Positions 1 to 9,585 are shown, numbered from the stretch's first letter. The stretch is 64,000 nt of DNA from Aliarcobacter sp. (GCA_028689025.1 JAQTXA010000004.1:62001-126000), one strand, 5' to 3'. The notes: generated by a model from the letters alone, not told the origin. Made by a program: numbers and translations.

Positions 1-1161
1 ATTTGGTTTAAACTTCATTTGATTTTGGGTCTTAGTGCTGGTTTTATTTTACTTATAGTTGGATTTACAGGTTCAATGCTCTCTTTTGAAAAAGAGATAT
101 TAAGTTCTATTAATCAAAACACATATAAAGTTGCTGTTTTTGATAATCCTAAACTTTCAACAAAAGAGTTATTAGAAAAATTCCAAGAACAAAAACCACA
201 AGCAAAAATAAATGGTATTACAATTTCATCTTTTGAGGATGATTCTACTTCTATAAATGTAGCTGGTGAAGGACAAAATGCAAGAAAAGGAGTTACATAT
301 TATGTGAATCCATATACAGCAGAAATCTTACCAGAATTAAAAGGGGTGAGTTTTTTCAAAACTGTTGAGAATATTCACAGAAGACTACTTTTAAGTGATC
401 TTGGAAAACAAGTTGTAGCTCTTAGTGTAGTTTCTCTTTTAGTTTTAATGTTTACAGGAATCTACACATATTACCCAAGACTAAAAAAGAATTTTTTACA
501 AAGTTTAAAATTGAATTTTCAATCAAAAGGAAGATTTCTTTTAGCAAATCTTCATAGTGCAATTGGAATGTGGGTTATTCCATTTTATTTAGTTTTTTGT
601 TTAACTGGACTTTATTGGTCTTATGATTTTGTAAGTAATGGTTTACACTCTATAACGGGTGTTGAAAAACCTAAAAAACCACAAATGAAAGCTCCCGTTG
701 AAGGTCAAAATAAAGCACAAGGTGAAAAACAAAAAGAGCCAAGAGCTGAAATGCCAATTCAAATGGGTGAAAAAATCTCTTTTGATGATGTTGCTTTATC
801 TGTTGATACTTTTAAAAATTTAGTAAAAAATGAATACTCAAGTGCAACTTTACGATTCCCTCAAAAAGGAAGTGTTTATAGTTTTGATTATTTAACAATA
901 GATACACCACATGAAAGAGCAAAAAATAAAATAGAGTTTGATATTAAAACAAATGAAGTTTCTAAACATGAAAAATATGAAGATAAAACTTTAACTCAAA
1001 AACTAATGGGAAGTATTTTAGCACTTCATACGGGAGAATATTTTGGAGTAATAGGTCAAACACTTATGTTTTTAGCTTCACTTATGATGCCACTTTTTGC
1101 AATAACTGGTTTGATTTTATATGTAAAAAGAACCAAAAAAAAGAAATTAATAAAAGGGTAG
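1..1161 (+). CDS. PepSY-associated TM-helix protein (PiuB-like), 5' partial
   Basis: Inner-membrane PepSY/PepSY_TM protein of the PiuB 'iron-regulated membrane protein' type, often tied to iron uptake or reductive iron release, though the biochemical role is unsettled. The frame is open to base 1 and reads FKLHLILGL before the TTG used by the ORF track, so that TTG is not the start and the true N-terminus lies outside the window. Four hydrophobic helices are visible: the N-terminus, about residues 130-150, 180-203 and 345-368. Conserved-looking histidines sit beside the helices (KLHL, ENIHRR, NLHSA, ALHTG). A hydrophilic PepSY-like segment lies between helices 3 and 4. A convergent terminator follows the stop. 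The family is secure; the substrate is unknown. Confidence 0.8.
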   Translation: MWFKLHLILGLSAGFILLIVGFTGSMLSFEKEILSSINQNTYKVAVFDNPKLSTKELLEKFQEQKPQAKINGITISSFEDDSTSINVAGEGQNARKGVTYYVNPYTAEILPELKGVSFFKTVENIHRRLLLSDLGKQVVALSVVSLLVLMFTGIYTYYPRLKKNFLQSLKLNFQSKGRFLLANLHSAIGMWVIPFYLVFCLTGLYWSYDFVSNGLHSITGVEKPKKPQMKAPVEGQNKAQGEKQKEPRAEMPIQMGEKISFDDVALSVDTFKNLVKNEYSSATLRFPQKGSVYSFDYLTIDTPHERAKNKIEFDIKTNEVSKHEKYEDKTLTQKLMGSILALHTGEYFGVIGQTLMFLASLMMPLFAITGLILYVKRTKKKKLIKG

Positions 1162-1180
1162 TTTAAAACTACTCTTTTTT
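1152..1180. terminator. Bidirectional terminator between convergent genes
   Basis: AAAAGGGTAGTTT is followed at once by its near-perfect complement AAACTACTCTTTT and further T residues. It sits between the stops of the PepSY gene and the minus-strand acyltransferase, so it can serve both. Confidence 0.65.
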
Positions 1181-2891
1181 AATCTCTTTCTATATATCTT
1201 TGACGTGCAGTATCTTTTATTTTTGCAACTTCAACTAAAATAAATCCATCTATACAATCACCAAAACTATTATCAACATTAAATCCTAAGAATTTAACAC
1301 CTTTATCTTCAGCAATATCACTATATTGTTTGTAAAGTGTTGGAATAGAAACTCCAATATTTGCCAAAGTTGATTTTAGAAATTTGAAATCTTTTTTCTT
1401 ATCGTTTAAATCAAAAGTCTCTTTTATTTCACTTAGATTATTTGAGTAAGAGTAAGGAACTTTTGCCTCAACCATATTTTGATTATCACCATAATAGTGT
1501 GAATAATAAAATATCATCATATCTTTTGCAATTGTAGGAAATGAGGCACTCATAGAAACAGGTCCAAACATATATTTGATATTTGGATTAGTTCTTAAAT
1601 ACGCACCAATTCCAAACCATAAATAATCCAAAGCTCTTGTTCCCCAATATTTTGGTTGAACGAAACTTCGTCCTAACTCAATAGAATCTTTTAAATAAGG
1701 AGTAAACTCTTCATTATATTTAAATAAAGTATTTGAATAAAAACCTTTTACTCCAATATTCTTAAAAATAAAATCTGAGTTTCCAATTCTATATGAACCC
1801 ACAATTTCTAAATCATTTTCATCCCATAAAATAATATGTTGGTAATAAATGTCATATTTATCAGTATCTCTTTTTTTATTAACACCTTCACCCACTTTTC
1901 TAAAAGATAACTCTCTTAATCTTCCAAGCTCTTTTAAAACTATTGAATCTTCAGTGTAATCATATAAATAGATTTTTTTACCGTCATTAGTTTGACCAAT
2001 TAGTTTTGATTTTTTTAACTCATTTAATAAATCAATTCGGCTTACTGGATGAGCAATTGCACTTTGAGTTTCAAAAAATGACTTTTTTCCCTTTTTTAAA
2101 CTATATAGATGTTTTCTATAAAGATTTAATAGAAACTTTTTATCTATTCCTTTTGGAGCAATATTTTCATTTGGAATAATTTGTCCAACTTTTACACCAA
2201 TTCTTTTTGATTTTTTATTAAACATTTCATGTGATAATAAAAGTGTTGAAAAAGTTTTGTTAATTACAGATATTGTGTAAAAAGTTTTTGAATTTTTTGC
2301 ATCTAAAAAAATCGGTAGAATTGGTGAATTTGTATTTTGTGCAAAGTTTAAAAAACCTTTATTCCAAACTGGATCTTTTATCCCTTTTGCAGTTGCTCGA
2401 CTTACTTCACCTGCTGGAAAAATAATAATAGCTTCTTCATTATTCAAAGCTTCATATATCTTTTTTATATCAGTTTTTGATTGTCTGATTTTATAATTAT
2501 CAATTGGAATTAATAATGAATGTAAAGCTTCAAAGCCCGCTAAAAAGTCATTTGCAACAATCTTTACATCTTTTCTCACTTGAGAAATCAGTCTTAATAA
2601 ACATAAAGCATCAAGTCCACCTAAGGGATGATTGGCAATGATTACCACTTTCCCACTTGTGGGAATATTTTGTAAATCACTACTTGAAACCGTATAATCA
2701 AAATCAAAATAATCTAATACAGCATCTACAAATTCAAATCCTTTTAAGTGAGAGTTTTGTGTTAAAAATTGATTTATTGAGTCTTCGTGAACTATCTTTT
2801 TTGCAATTTTAAATAAAGATTTTTTTAGAAAGTTCTCTTTTTTGTCCATATTTGGGAATTTTTTCTCAATCTCTTTTTGAATATCTATCAT
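1179..2891 (-). CDS. Bifunctional acyltransferase, OlsF-like (putative ornithine lipid synthase)
   Basis: A 570-residue two-domain acyltransferase. The N-terminal half carries the lysophospholipid acyltransferase NHPLGGLD (HxxxxD) motif near residue 86 and a FPAGEVSR segment near residue 160. The C-terminal half (about 300-490) resembles the GNAT-like OlsB/hemolysin acyl-ACP N-acyltransferase, with SYRIG, ELGRSFV and FGPVSMS. This arrangement matches OlsF, which makes ornithine lipid (acyl-ACP:ornithine N-acylation, then O-acylation). The start has AGGAG seven bases upstream. It is monocistronic and convergent with the PepSY gene. The substrate is inferred; the amino acid acylated could differ. 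Confidence 0.7.
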   Translation of the reverse strand: MIDIQKEIEKKFPNMDKKENFLKKSLFKIAKKIVHEDSINQFLTQNSHLKGFEFVDAVLDYFDFDYTVSSSDLQNIPTSGKVVIIANHPLGGLDALCLLRLISQVRKDVKIVANDFLAGFEALHSLLIPIDNYKIRQSKTDIKKIYEALNNEEAIIIFPAGEVSRATAKGIKDPVWNKGFLNFAQNTNSPILPIFLDAKNSKTFYTISVINKTFSTLLLSHEMFNKKSKRIGVKVGQIIPNENIAPKGIDKKFLLNLYRKHLYSLKKGKKSFFETQSAIAHPVSRIDLLNELKKSKLIGQTNDGKKIYLYDYTEDSIVLKELGRLRELSFRKVGEGVNKKRDTDKYDIYYQHIILWDENDLEIVGSYRIGNSDFIFKNIGVKGFYSNTLFKYNEEFTPYLKDSIELGRSFVQPKYWGTRALDYLWFGIGAYLRTNPNIKYMFGPVSMSASFPTIAKDMMIFYYSHYYGDNQNMVEAKVPYSYSNNLSEIKETFDLNDKKKDFKFLKSTLANIGVSIPTLYKQYSDIAEDKGVKFLGFNVDNSFGDCIDGFILVEVAKIKDTARQRYIERD

Positions 2892-3054
2892 TTTATACTC
2901 CTAATTTATCGTAATTCTATTTTCCTTTGATTACAAAGGGGTGACAAAAATATTTTTGTAACCATAATATTTTTTGTTATCAATATGTAATTCTTTATAT
3001 TTATAATTTAGAAAATATCTGCTTTATAGCTGACTAAAAATATAAGGAATAATA
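2892..3054. promoter_or_regulatory. Divergent intergenic region
   Basis: This 163-bp gap separates the OlsF-like gene (minus) and the PhoX-like gene (plus) and must hold both promoters. Two related strings, TTTTTGTAACC and TTTTTGTTATC, lie about 20 bp apart and could be a repeated operator half-site. I see no clear Campylobacter-type pho box. Low confidence. Confidence 0.3.
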
Positions 3055-4935
3055 ATGAAGAAAAATTATTTAAGTTTTGTTGCGTCTGCTTTATTCGCTT
3101 CTTTAACTTTTTCAGGTTGTGGTGAAAATGGAACATTGGGTACATCTAGTATAAATAGTGGAACAAAATTAGCTTTTTCTGAACTTAGTGCACCAATTGA
3201 AGATAATGATAAAATGATAATCCGAACAACAAATAGTGTAACTTACGCAGATGGAAAAGTTGATAAAATTGGATATACAAATCTTATTTCTGCACGAGAT
3301 ACAAATAATGGTGAAATCTTTGGTGCTGTAAAAGATTATGCTGGTAAAACTATTAATACAAGTGCAAAATCTTCACCTTATATTTGTGATGGAGAAAATG
3401 GAGACGTTTTAGGTTCAGGAGTTGATCACTCATCAATTATTCAAAAAAATGGTAAATTATTTATGGTAAGTCAATTTGAGTGTCAAGTTGGTGCTATGTA
3501 TGGAATGGAATTAGAACAAGATTCTAAAGGTAAATTATCTGTAAAACCAAATACAATGAAATATATTTCACAAGCAGATGGTTTTGGTGGTTGGGTTCAC
3601 TGTGCAGGTGTAACAACTCCGTGGGAATCTCATTTAGGTTCAGAAGAGTATGAACCTAATGCTAAAAAACTTCAAGATAATTTAAACCCAACAACAATGC
3701 TTACAGGTGATAGTAAATATGATGAAGTGACTAAGTTATATTGGAAAGATGAAAATAATGCAAATGCAAAATTTAACAATAATCCTTATTATTATGGATA
3801 TATTCCAGAAGTAAAAGTTGATATAACAGCAGGAACTCCTACATACAAATATACAAAACATTTTAGTATGGGAAGAGGAGCTTGGGAATTAGCTTATGTT
3901 ATGCCAGATGAAAAAACAGCATATTTATCTGATGATGGAACAAATGTTGGTTTTTATATGTATGTAGCTGATAATGCAAAAGATTTAAGTGCAGGTAGTT
4001 TATATGCTGCAAAATGGATTCAAACTTCTGCTGTTGGAGTTGGAGCAGGAAGTGCAAATATTGTTTGGATTAAATTAGGACATGCAAGTGATTCAGAAAT
4101 TAAAGATATTGTTTCAAATCAGCCTAAATTTAGTGAAATTTTTGCTACAGATAAAGTTCAATCAAATGACACTTGTAATGCAGGATTTAGATTTGTTGAC
4201 ACAGCTACAGGAAAAGAGTGTTTAAGTTTAAAAACTGGAAAAGAAAAAGAAGCAGCATTCTTAGAAACAAGAAGATATGCAGCATATTTAGGTGCTACAA
4301 CTGAATTTAGAAAAGAAGAGGGAATTGCATTTAACAAAGATGCAAGAAAACTTTATGTTTCAATGAGTGAAGTTGAAAAAGGTATGGCTGACAAAGTTGG
4401 TGATATTCAAGTAGCGCAAAACTCTTGCGGTGTAGTATATGGATTAAAAATTTCTGCTGAAAATGAAACTATTAATGATTTTAATAAAAATAAAATCAAT
4501 AGCTCTTATGTTGTTAAAAACACAAGTGCAGAAGTTGTAGGTAACTCAACAACTTATCCAGCCAATTCAGCTTATAAATCTTATACATGTGATGTAAATG
4601 CAATTGCAAATCCTGATAATCTTACATTTTTAGAGGGAAAAGATACATTAATTATTGGAGAAGACACAAGTGCTCATCCAAATGATTTTGTATGGTCATA
4701 CGATGTACTTAGTAAAAAATTAACTAGAATAGTTTCAACTCCTTATGGTTCAGAAACTACATCACCATATTGGTATAAAGATATTAATGGATTTGGATAT
4801 TTAACTTTAGTTTCTCAACATCCATTTGGAGAAGTGAGTAAAACTGATGCTGATTATAGATTAATCTCAACTGCAAAAGAGTCACAAAAACAATCATCTG
4901 TTGGTGTTGTTGGACCATTTACTAATATAAAATAA
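3055..4935 (+). CDS. PhoX-like (DUF839) lipoprotein, putative secreted phosphatase
   Basis: A 626-residue protein with an N-terminal lipoprotein signal (hydrophobic run ending LTFSGC, lipobox cysteine near 22), so it should be lipid-anchored outside the cytoplasmic membrane. The body has DUF839/PhoX signatures: HCAGVTTPWESHLGSEEY near residue 183, GRGAWELAYV near 272, YLSDDGTN, and ARKLYVSMSE near 428. Classical PhoX enzymes are Ca/Fe-dependent alkaline phosphatases exported folded by Tat; no twin arginine is present here. RBS AAGGA precedes the ATG. Family membership is fairly secure. Phosphatase activity is inferred, and metal ligands were not checked one by one. Confidence 0.72.
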   Translation: MKKNYLSFVASALFASLTFSGCGENGTLGTSSINSGTKLAFSELSAPIEDNDKMIIRTTNSVTYADGKVDKIGYTNLISARDTNNGEIFGAVKDYAGKTINTSAKSSPYICDGENGDVLGSGVDHSSIIQKNGKLFMVSQFECQVGAMYGMELEQDSKGKLSVKPNTMKYISQADGFGGWVHCAGVTTPWESHLGSEEYEPNAKKLQDNLNPTTMLTGDSKYDEVTKLYWKDENNANAKFNNNPYYYGYIPEVKVDITAGTPTYKYTKHFSMGRGAWELAYVMPDEKTAYLSDDGTNVGFYMYVADNAKDLSAGSLYAAKWIQTSAVGVGAGSANIVWIKLGHASDSEIKDIVSNQPKFSEIFATDKVQSNDTCNAGFRFVDTATGKECLSLKTGKEKEAAFLETRRYAAYLGATTEFRKEEGIAFNKDARKLYVSMSEVEKGMADKVGDIQVAQNSCGVVYGLKISAENETINDFNKNKINSSYVVKNTSAEVVGNSTTYPANSAYKSYTCDVNAIANPDNLTFLEGKDTLIIGEDTSAHPNDFVWSYDVLSKKLTRIVSTPYGSETTSPYWYKDINGFGYLTLVSQHPFGEVSKTDADYRLISTAKESQKQSSVGVVGPFTNIK

Positions 4936-4937
4936 TT

Positions 4938-4973
4938 ATAAAAGAAGAAGGCATAAGCTTTCTTCTTTTATAT
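4938..4973 (+). terminator. Rho-independent terminator after PhoX-like gene
   Basis: ATAAAAGAAGAAGG pairs with CTTTCTTCTTTTAT across a short loop directly after the stop codon. Confidence 0.7.
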
Positions 4974-5024
4974 AAGTACTTTTTTATGCTAAAATCCCAA
5001 TTATCAAAATAAGGAAGATTTAGT

Positions 5025-5732
5025 ATGAACAAATCAGATATTACAAATATAATCACCGTTTTAATCATGGCTTTTGGTTACTCAAATGGAAATGAACTAA
5101 TTTATATGGTTGGTCTATTTGCCCTAAGTGGAGCAGTTACAAATAGTTTGGCGATTCATATGTTGTTTGAAAAAGTTCCTTTTCTTTATGGAAGTGGTGT
5201 GATTGAAAGTAAATTTTCACAATTTAAAATCTCAATTCATAATCTACTTATGAACCAATTTTTTACACGTGAACATCTAACAAGATTCTTTCAAGAAGAG
5301 ATGTCAAGTGCAAAAAAAACAATAGATTTTGAAAAAATCTTAAACAAAACAGACTTCTCACCAGCTTACGAATCACTAAAAGAATCAGTAATGCAATCAT
5401 CTTTTGGTGGAATGTTAGGAATGTTTGGCGGAGAAGCAGCGTTAGAGCCTTTAAGAGAGCCATTCACAAAAAAACTGCAAGCTTCAATAATCTCAATCTC
5501 AGCTAGTGATGCTTTTCAAGATGTTGTAAATGAAGCCTTAAAATCAGAAGATTTAAGTGAAGATATATACAATAAATTAAGCAAAATCGTAAATACAAGA
5601 CTTGAAGAACTAACACCAAAAATGGTAAAAGAAATTGTTCAAGAAATGATAAAAGAACATTTAGGATGGTTAGTTATTTGGGGAGCTGTATTTGGTGGAC
5701 TTATTGGATTGGTTAGTGCGTTGGTTTCATAA
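5025..5732 (+). CDS. DUF445 family membrane protein
   Basis: A 235-residue DUF445 protein. The family signature GAVTNSLAIHMLFEKVPFLY follows an N-terminal hydrophobic stretch (about 9-48). The middle is charged and helical with a short glycine-rich stretch (GGMLGMFGG), and a C-terminal helix ends the protein (WLVIWGAVFGGLIGLVSALV). This gives membrane anchors at both ends around a soluble helical domain. The family function is not established. The start has AAGGAAG about nine bases upstream. It is flanked by terminators and appears monocistronic. Confidence 0.8.
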   Translation: MNKSDITNIITVLIMAFGYSNGNELIYMVGLFALSGAVTNSLAIHMLFEKVPFLYGSGVIESKFSQFKISIHNLLMNQFFTREHLTRFFQEEMSSAKKTIDFEKILNKTDFSPAYESLKESVMQSSFGGMLGMFGGEAALEPLREPFTKKLQASIISISASDAFQDVVNEALKSEDLSEDIYNKLSKIVNTRLEELTPKMVKEIVQEMIKEHLGWLVIWGAVFGGLIGLVSALVS

Positions 5733-5764
5733 AAAAGAGAGAATTAATTTTCTTTCTTTTTTTC
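5731..5764. terminator. Bidirectional terminator between convergent genes
   Basis: AAAAAAGAGAGAA, loop TTAATT, then TTCTTTCTTTTTT: a 13-bp stem with one G-U pair, with T-tracts in both orientations. It separates the DUF445 gene from the convergent 77-codon ORF. Confidence 0.75.
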
Positions 5765-5997
5765 TACAGCATAAACTCAATAGCATCTTTTGCATTCCCC
5801 GTACATAGTCCCCCGTCAAAATTGTTTTCATAAAGATATTCATTATCTTCATCTTTTTCATTAGAAGAATAAATATTAATCATATATCCACCTTCAGCAC
5901 TTTCAAATATCTCATAAAATAAACTATTATATTCAAACTCTACTCTACCAACTTCTTGAAGTTTAGATGCCAATTGCAAAATTATTTCTTTTTTCAT
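5764..5997 (-). CDS. Small hypothetical protein (77 aa)
   Basis: A small acidic soluble protein that I do not recognise. It has an amphipathic N-terminal helix, then a beta-like segment (EFEYNSLFYEIFES, GGYMINIYSS) and an acidic linker. There is no signal peptide or membrane helix. A convincing RBS (AAAAGG) precedes the ATG and a shared terminator follows, so it is probably a real gene. It sits next to the PLD-helicase gene, but the two diverge and nothing links their functions. Confidence 0.55.
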   Translation of the reverse strand: MKKEIILQLASKLQEVGRVEFEYNSLFYEIFESAEGGYMINIYSSNEKDEDNEYLYENNFDGGLCTGNAKDAIEFML

Positions 5998-6196
5998 AAC
6001 AAACCTTTTTATAACTATTTTTCTATTGTCAATAATATAAATATATAAAATCTTATTTTGAACTTATACAGTATATTTTCATAATAAAAACTAAAATAAC
6101 AATCTTTAACTCTGCATTTTTGATTGATTTCCTAAACCCCAAGTTAAAGCTTTTTTAACTACAATATGCTATTTTATAACAAAGGGTTTTATTATA
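5998..6196. promoter_or_regulatory. Divergent promoter region before the PLD-helicase gene
   Basis: This AT-rich 199-bp gap separates two divergent genes. It contains a small imperfect hairpin (AGTTAAA...TTTAACT near 6143) and AAAGGG as the helicase RBS. I see no other recognisable motif. Confidence 0.3.
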
Positions 6197-9100
6197 ATGT
6201 TTCAATTTGGTATCTATGAACAACTAATTAATAGTTTAATTTCAAATAAATTAAACCAACTAGATACTAATAAATTTTATTTAAAAACAACTCAACTAGA
6301 TAAAAATGAAGCATCAACTGTTTTGACACAATATTTATCAAAAATATTAAATTTAGGATTAAATTTAATTAGTGGTGAAGATAGTATTGAAAAACAGATA
6401 AATCTTATTAATAAAATAATACTTTTATTAAAAGATGAAATTGAGAAACAAGACTTTGAACAAAATTTATTAGATACAAATACTTCAATTTTAAAAGCAG
6501 TGTTACCAAAAATAGATTCAAGAGTAAACAATTTTGATAATTTTATAAAAGAAATTACACCATATACCGGACTTACTCAAAGTGAACTTTTTACAGGTAG
6601 CAACGCCTGTGTATCACTAGAAAGTGAAATAAAAAAAGAGATTCTTTCAAGTGATAAAATATATTTTCTGGTTTCTTTTATAAAGTGGTCTGGAATAAGA
6701 ATTTTTGAAAAAGAGTTAAAAGAGTTTACCAATTCTGGAAAACAATTAAAAGTTATTACTACTTCATATATGGGAGCAACTGATTTAAAAGCAGTTGAGT
6801 TTCTTTCCAGTTTACCTAATACTCAAATAAAAGTTTCATATAACACAGCTAATGAAAGATTACATGCAAAGTCTTATCTATTTTTTAGAGACACAGGTTT
6901 TCATACTGGATATATTGGTTCATCAAATATTTCAAAAAGTGCACTTACAAGTGGTTTAGAATGGAATCTAAAAGTTACCTCTAGTGAAATATCTCATATT
7001 ATTAAAAAATTTGAAAAAACATTTGAAACATATTGGGAAGATAAAGAGTTTGAACTCTTTACTAAAGCAGATACTTTAAAACTTCAAAATGCATTGAAAA
7101 ATGATTCAATTATTGATAAAAATAGTGCAGTTACATATTTTGAAATAAAACCATTTCATTATCAAGAAGAAATTTTAGAAGAGTTACAAGTCCAAAGAAA
7201 AATTCATAATAGATATAAAAATTTAGTAGTTGCAGCTACGGGTACTGGTAAAACTGTAATTAGTGCATTTGATTATAAAAGATTTAAGAATAAAAATAGT
7301 ACTGCAAAACTTCTTTTTATTGCACATAGAAAAGAGATTTTAATTCAAGCAAGAGCGACTTTTCAGGGAATACTGCGAGATAATAATTTTGGTGAACTTT
7401 GGGTTGATGGTATGACTCCAATTTCAAATGAATATGTTTTTGCTTCTGTACAAACTTTACAGAATAATATAAATGAGATAAATCTGAGTAAAAATTATTA
7501 TGATTTTATAATCATAGATGAGGTTCATCATATTGCTGCAAAAAGTTATAGACCAATTTTAGAGAAGTTTGAATCTAAAATACTATTGGGACTTACTGCT
7601 ACACCTGAAAGAATGGATAATGAAGATATTTTAGATGATTTTTGTGGAGTTATTTCCTCTGAAATAAGACTTCCCGAAGCATTAAATCGGAAATTACTTT
7701 GTCCTTTTCAATATTTTGGAATAAGTGATAATGTAGATTTGAAAAATATTAACTGGCAAAGAGGAAAATATCAAGCAAATGAATTAGCTAATGCCTTTAC
7801 GACACAAAATAGAGTTCAAGATATAATACAAAAATGTGAAGAATATTTAACTAATATAAATGAAGTTATTGCATTAGGTTTTTGTGTTACACAAGAACAT
7901 GCAAAATATATGAGTGAAAAATTTATTGAAGCAGGGTTAAAAGCAGATTATTTAGTAAGTGGCAGTAATAATCGTGATAATGTAAAATCAAGATTATTAA
8001 AAAAAGAGATAAATTATCTTTTTGTAGTTGATATTTTTAATGAAGGTGTGGATATTCCTGAAATTGATACGATTTTATTTTTACGTCCAACAGAGAGTTT
8101 AACAGTATTTTTACAACAATTAGGAAGAGGTCTTAGATTTGCTGATAATAAAGAGTGTTTAACTATACTTGATTTTGTTGGAAATGCTAGAGATGAGTAT
8201 GATTTTGAAGGTAAATTTAGAAGTTTAATTGGAAAAACTACAAACTCAGTAAAAGATGAAATAGAGAATGAGTTTCCTCATTTACCATTAGGTTGCTCAA
8301 TTGTACTAGAAAAGAAAGCAAAAGAACACATTCTAAATAATATAAAAAAAGCTACATCTTTTGGAAGAAAAAAATTAATATCTAAAATTCGGGATTTTAG
8401 AAATCATACAACTTTACCATTGACAATAGATAATTTTATGAAAATAAATCATATATCATTGGAAAATTTATATAAAAATGACAGTTTTACAAAACTTTGT
8501 TATGAGGCTGGAGAAATAAAAAATTATAATGAAATTAATGAAATAGAAGTAGTAAGAACAATATCAAAAAAATGGCTTTTATCAAAATCAATAACTTATT
8601 TTGAATTTATTTTAAAGATTATTGAGAATAAATTCGATTTAAATTTTATAAAAACTGAAACAGAAAAATTAATGCTAACGATGTTGTATTATGATTTTTG
8701 GCAAGAGCCTAAGAAATTTGAATCATTAGAAGATGGAATAAAATATATAGGTCAAAATAGATTATTAGTAAATGAAATGGAACAAGTTATAAAATTATTG
8801 ATAGATAAAATAAATTATTTAGAAGATGATCTAGATTTATCTTACAACTGTCCTATAAAAGTTCATTCAAGATATACAAGGGAACAAATATTATCAGCTT
8901 TTGAACAAAATACTATAAATAAAAAATCAAGTAGCAGAGAAGGTGTTTTAAATATAAAAGAAAAGAATACAGAGTTATTATTTGTTACCTTAGAAAAAAC
9001 AGAAGATAAATATTCACCTACAACTATGTATGATGATTATGCAATAAGTGAAAAATTATTTCATTGGCAATCTCAGAATTCAACAAAACCAGATTCTTCG

Positions 9101-9325
9101 AAAGGTCAAAGTTATATTAATCATCAGAAATATGATAAAAATATAATACTATTTGTACGGGAATCAAATCATAGTAATGATAAAAAAACTATGACATATA
9201 TTTGTTTAGGAAAATGTTTTTATAAAAGTCATTATGGTTCTCAACCAATGAGTATAACTTGGGAACTTGAAAAAGAGATACCAGCATTTTTATGGAAGAA
9301 TATTGCAAAAATGGCAGTTGGCTAA
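6197..9325 (+). CDS. PLD-like nuclease / SF2 helicase / DUF3427 protein
   Basis: A 1042-residue multidomain enzyme. After about 120 unassigned residues comes a phospholipase-D-type domain with one HAKSYLF (HxK) motif near 224 and GSSN near 243. Next is a superfamily-2 helicase core: Walker A ATGTGKT near 348, DEVHH near 441, GLTATPE, and motif VI QQLGRGLR near 642. The C-terminus (about 895-1042) matches DUF3427, with FVTLEK, YDDYAIS, FHWQSQ and LFVRES. Proteins of this architecture are probably DNA-acting and often found in accessory or defence regions; that role is inference here. One PLD motif implies dimerisation if it is catalytic. Monocistronic; base composition resembles the neighbours. 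Confidence 0.85.
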   Translation: MFQFGIYEQLINSLISNKLNQLDTNKFYLKTTQLDKNEASTVLTQYLSKILNLGLNLISGEDSIEKQINLINKIILLLKDEIEKQDFEQNLLDTNTSILKAVLPKIDSRVNNFDNFIKEITPYTGLTQSELFTGSNACVSLESEIKKEILSSDKIYFLVSFIKWSGIRIFEKELKEFTNSGKQLKVITTSYMGATDLKAVEFLSSLPNTQIKVSYNTANERLHAKSYLFFRDTGFHTGYIGSSNISKSALTSGLEWNLKVTSSEISHIIKKFEKTFETYWEDKEFELFTKADTLKLQNALKNDSIIDKNSAVTYFEIKPFHYQEEILEELQVQRKIHNRYKNLVVAATGTGKTVISAFDYKRFKNKNSTAKLLFIAHRKEILIQARATFQGILRDNNFGELWVDGMTPISNEYVFASVQTLQNNINEINLSKNYYDFIIIDEVHHIAAKSYRPILEKFESKILLGLTATPERMDNEDILDDFCGVISSEIRLPEALNRKLLCPFQYFGISDNVDLKNINWQRGKYQANELANAFTTQNRVQDIIQKCEEYLTNINEVIALGFCVTQEHAKYMSEKFIEAGLKADYLVSGSNNRDNVKSRLLKKEINYLFVVDIFNEGVDIPEIDTILFLRPTESLTVFLQQLGRGLRFADNKECLTILDFVGNARDEYDFEGKFRSLIGKTTNSVKDEIENEFPHLPLGCSIVLEKKAKEHILNNIKKATSFGRKKLISKIRDFRNHTTLPLTIDNFMKINHISLENLYKNDSFTKLCYEAGEIKNYNEINEIEVVRTISKKWLLSKSITYFEFILKIIENKFDLNFIKTETEKLMLTMLYYDFWQEPKKFESLEDGIKYIGQNRLLVNEMEQVIKLLIDKINYLEDDLDLSYNCPIKVHSRYTREQILSAFEQNTINKKSSSREGVLNIKEKNTELLFVTLEKTEDKYSPTTMYDDYAISEKLFHWQSQNSTKPDSSKGQSYINHQKYDKNIILFVRESNHSNDKKTMTYICLGKCFYKSHYGSQPMSITWELEKEIPAFLWKNIAKMAVG

Positions 9326-9330
9326 TAACC

Positions 9331-9585
9331 TCACGAATAATGTGGATAATGCTGATTTTCATCATCTTTAAATTCTAAAACACTTTTTAATGAAATAACT
9401 TCATCTTTTAAAGTATCAACTTCTTCTTTTAAAGAGATTCTTTCTTGCTCTATTTTTTTTACTAAAGATTCTAATCTTTCCACTTCATTGTGTAATATTT
9501 CATTTCTTTTTCTTAAAATTAAAGTTTCATTTTTTGATTTTTCTGCTTCTTCTAAAGCTAGTTTACTTAATAATTCATAGTTCAT
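9331..9585 (-). CDS. Small coiled-coil protein (84 aa)
   Basis: A short, highly charged protein, almost entirely alpha-helical coiled coil with heptad-like leucine/isoleucine spacing (RLESLVKKIEQERISLKEEV). I chose the internal ATG at 9585 over the track start because AAGGAT lies just upstream of it and the 20 upstream residues are hydrophobic and unrelated. No function is recognised. It converges on the PLD-helicase gene with 5 bp between stops. It could be a scaffold or a cell-division-type small coiled coil, which is speculation. Confidence 0.55.
   Translation of the reverse strand: MNYELLSKLALEEAEKSKNETLILRKRNEILHNEVERLESLVKKIEQERISLKEEVDTLKDEVISLKSVLEFKDDENQHYPHYS

Noticed and set aside
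6197-9325. Type I restriction HsdR subunit
   Set aside because: No HsdM/HsdS genes, and the nuclease-like domain is PLD type with a DUF3427 C-terminus.
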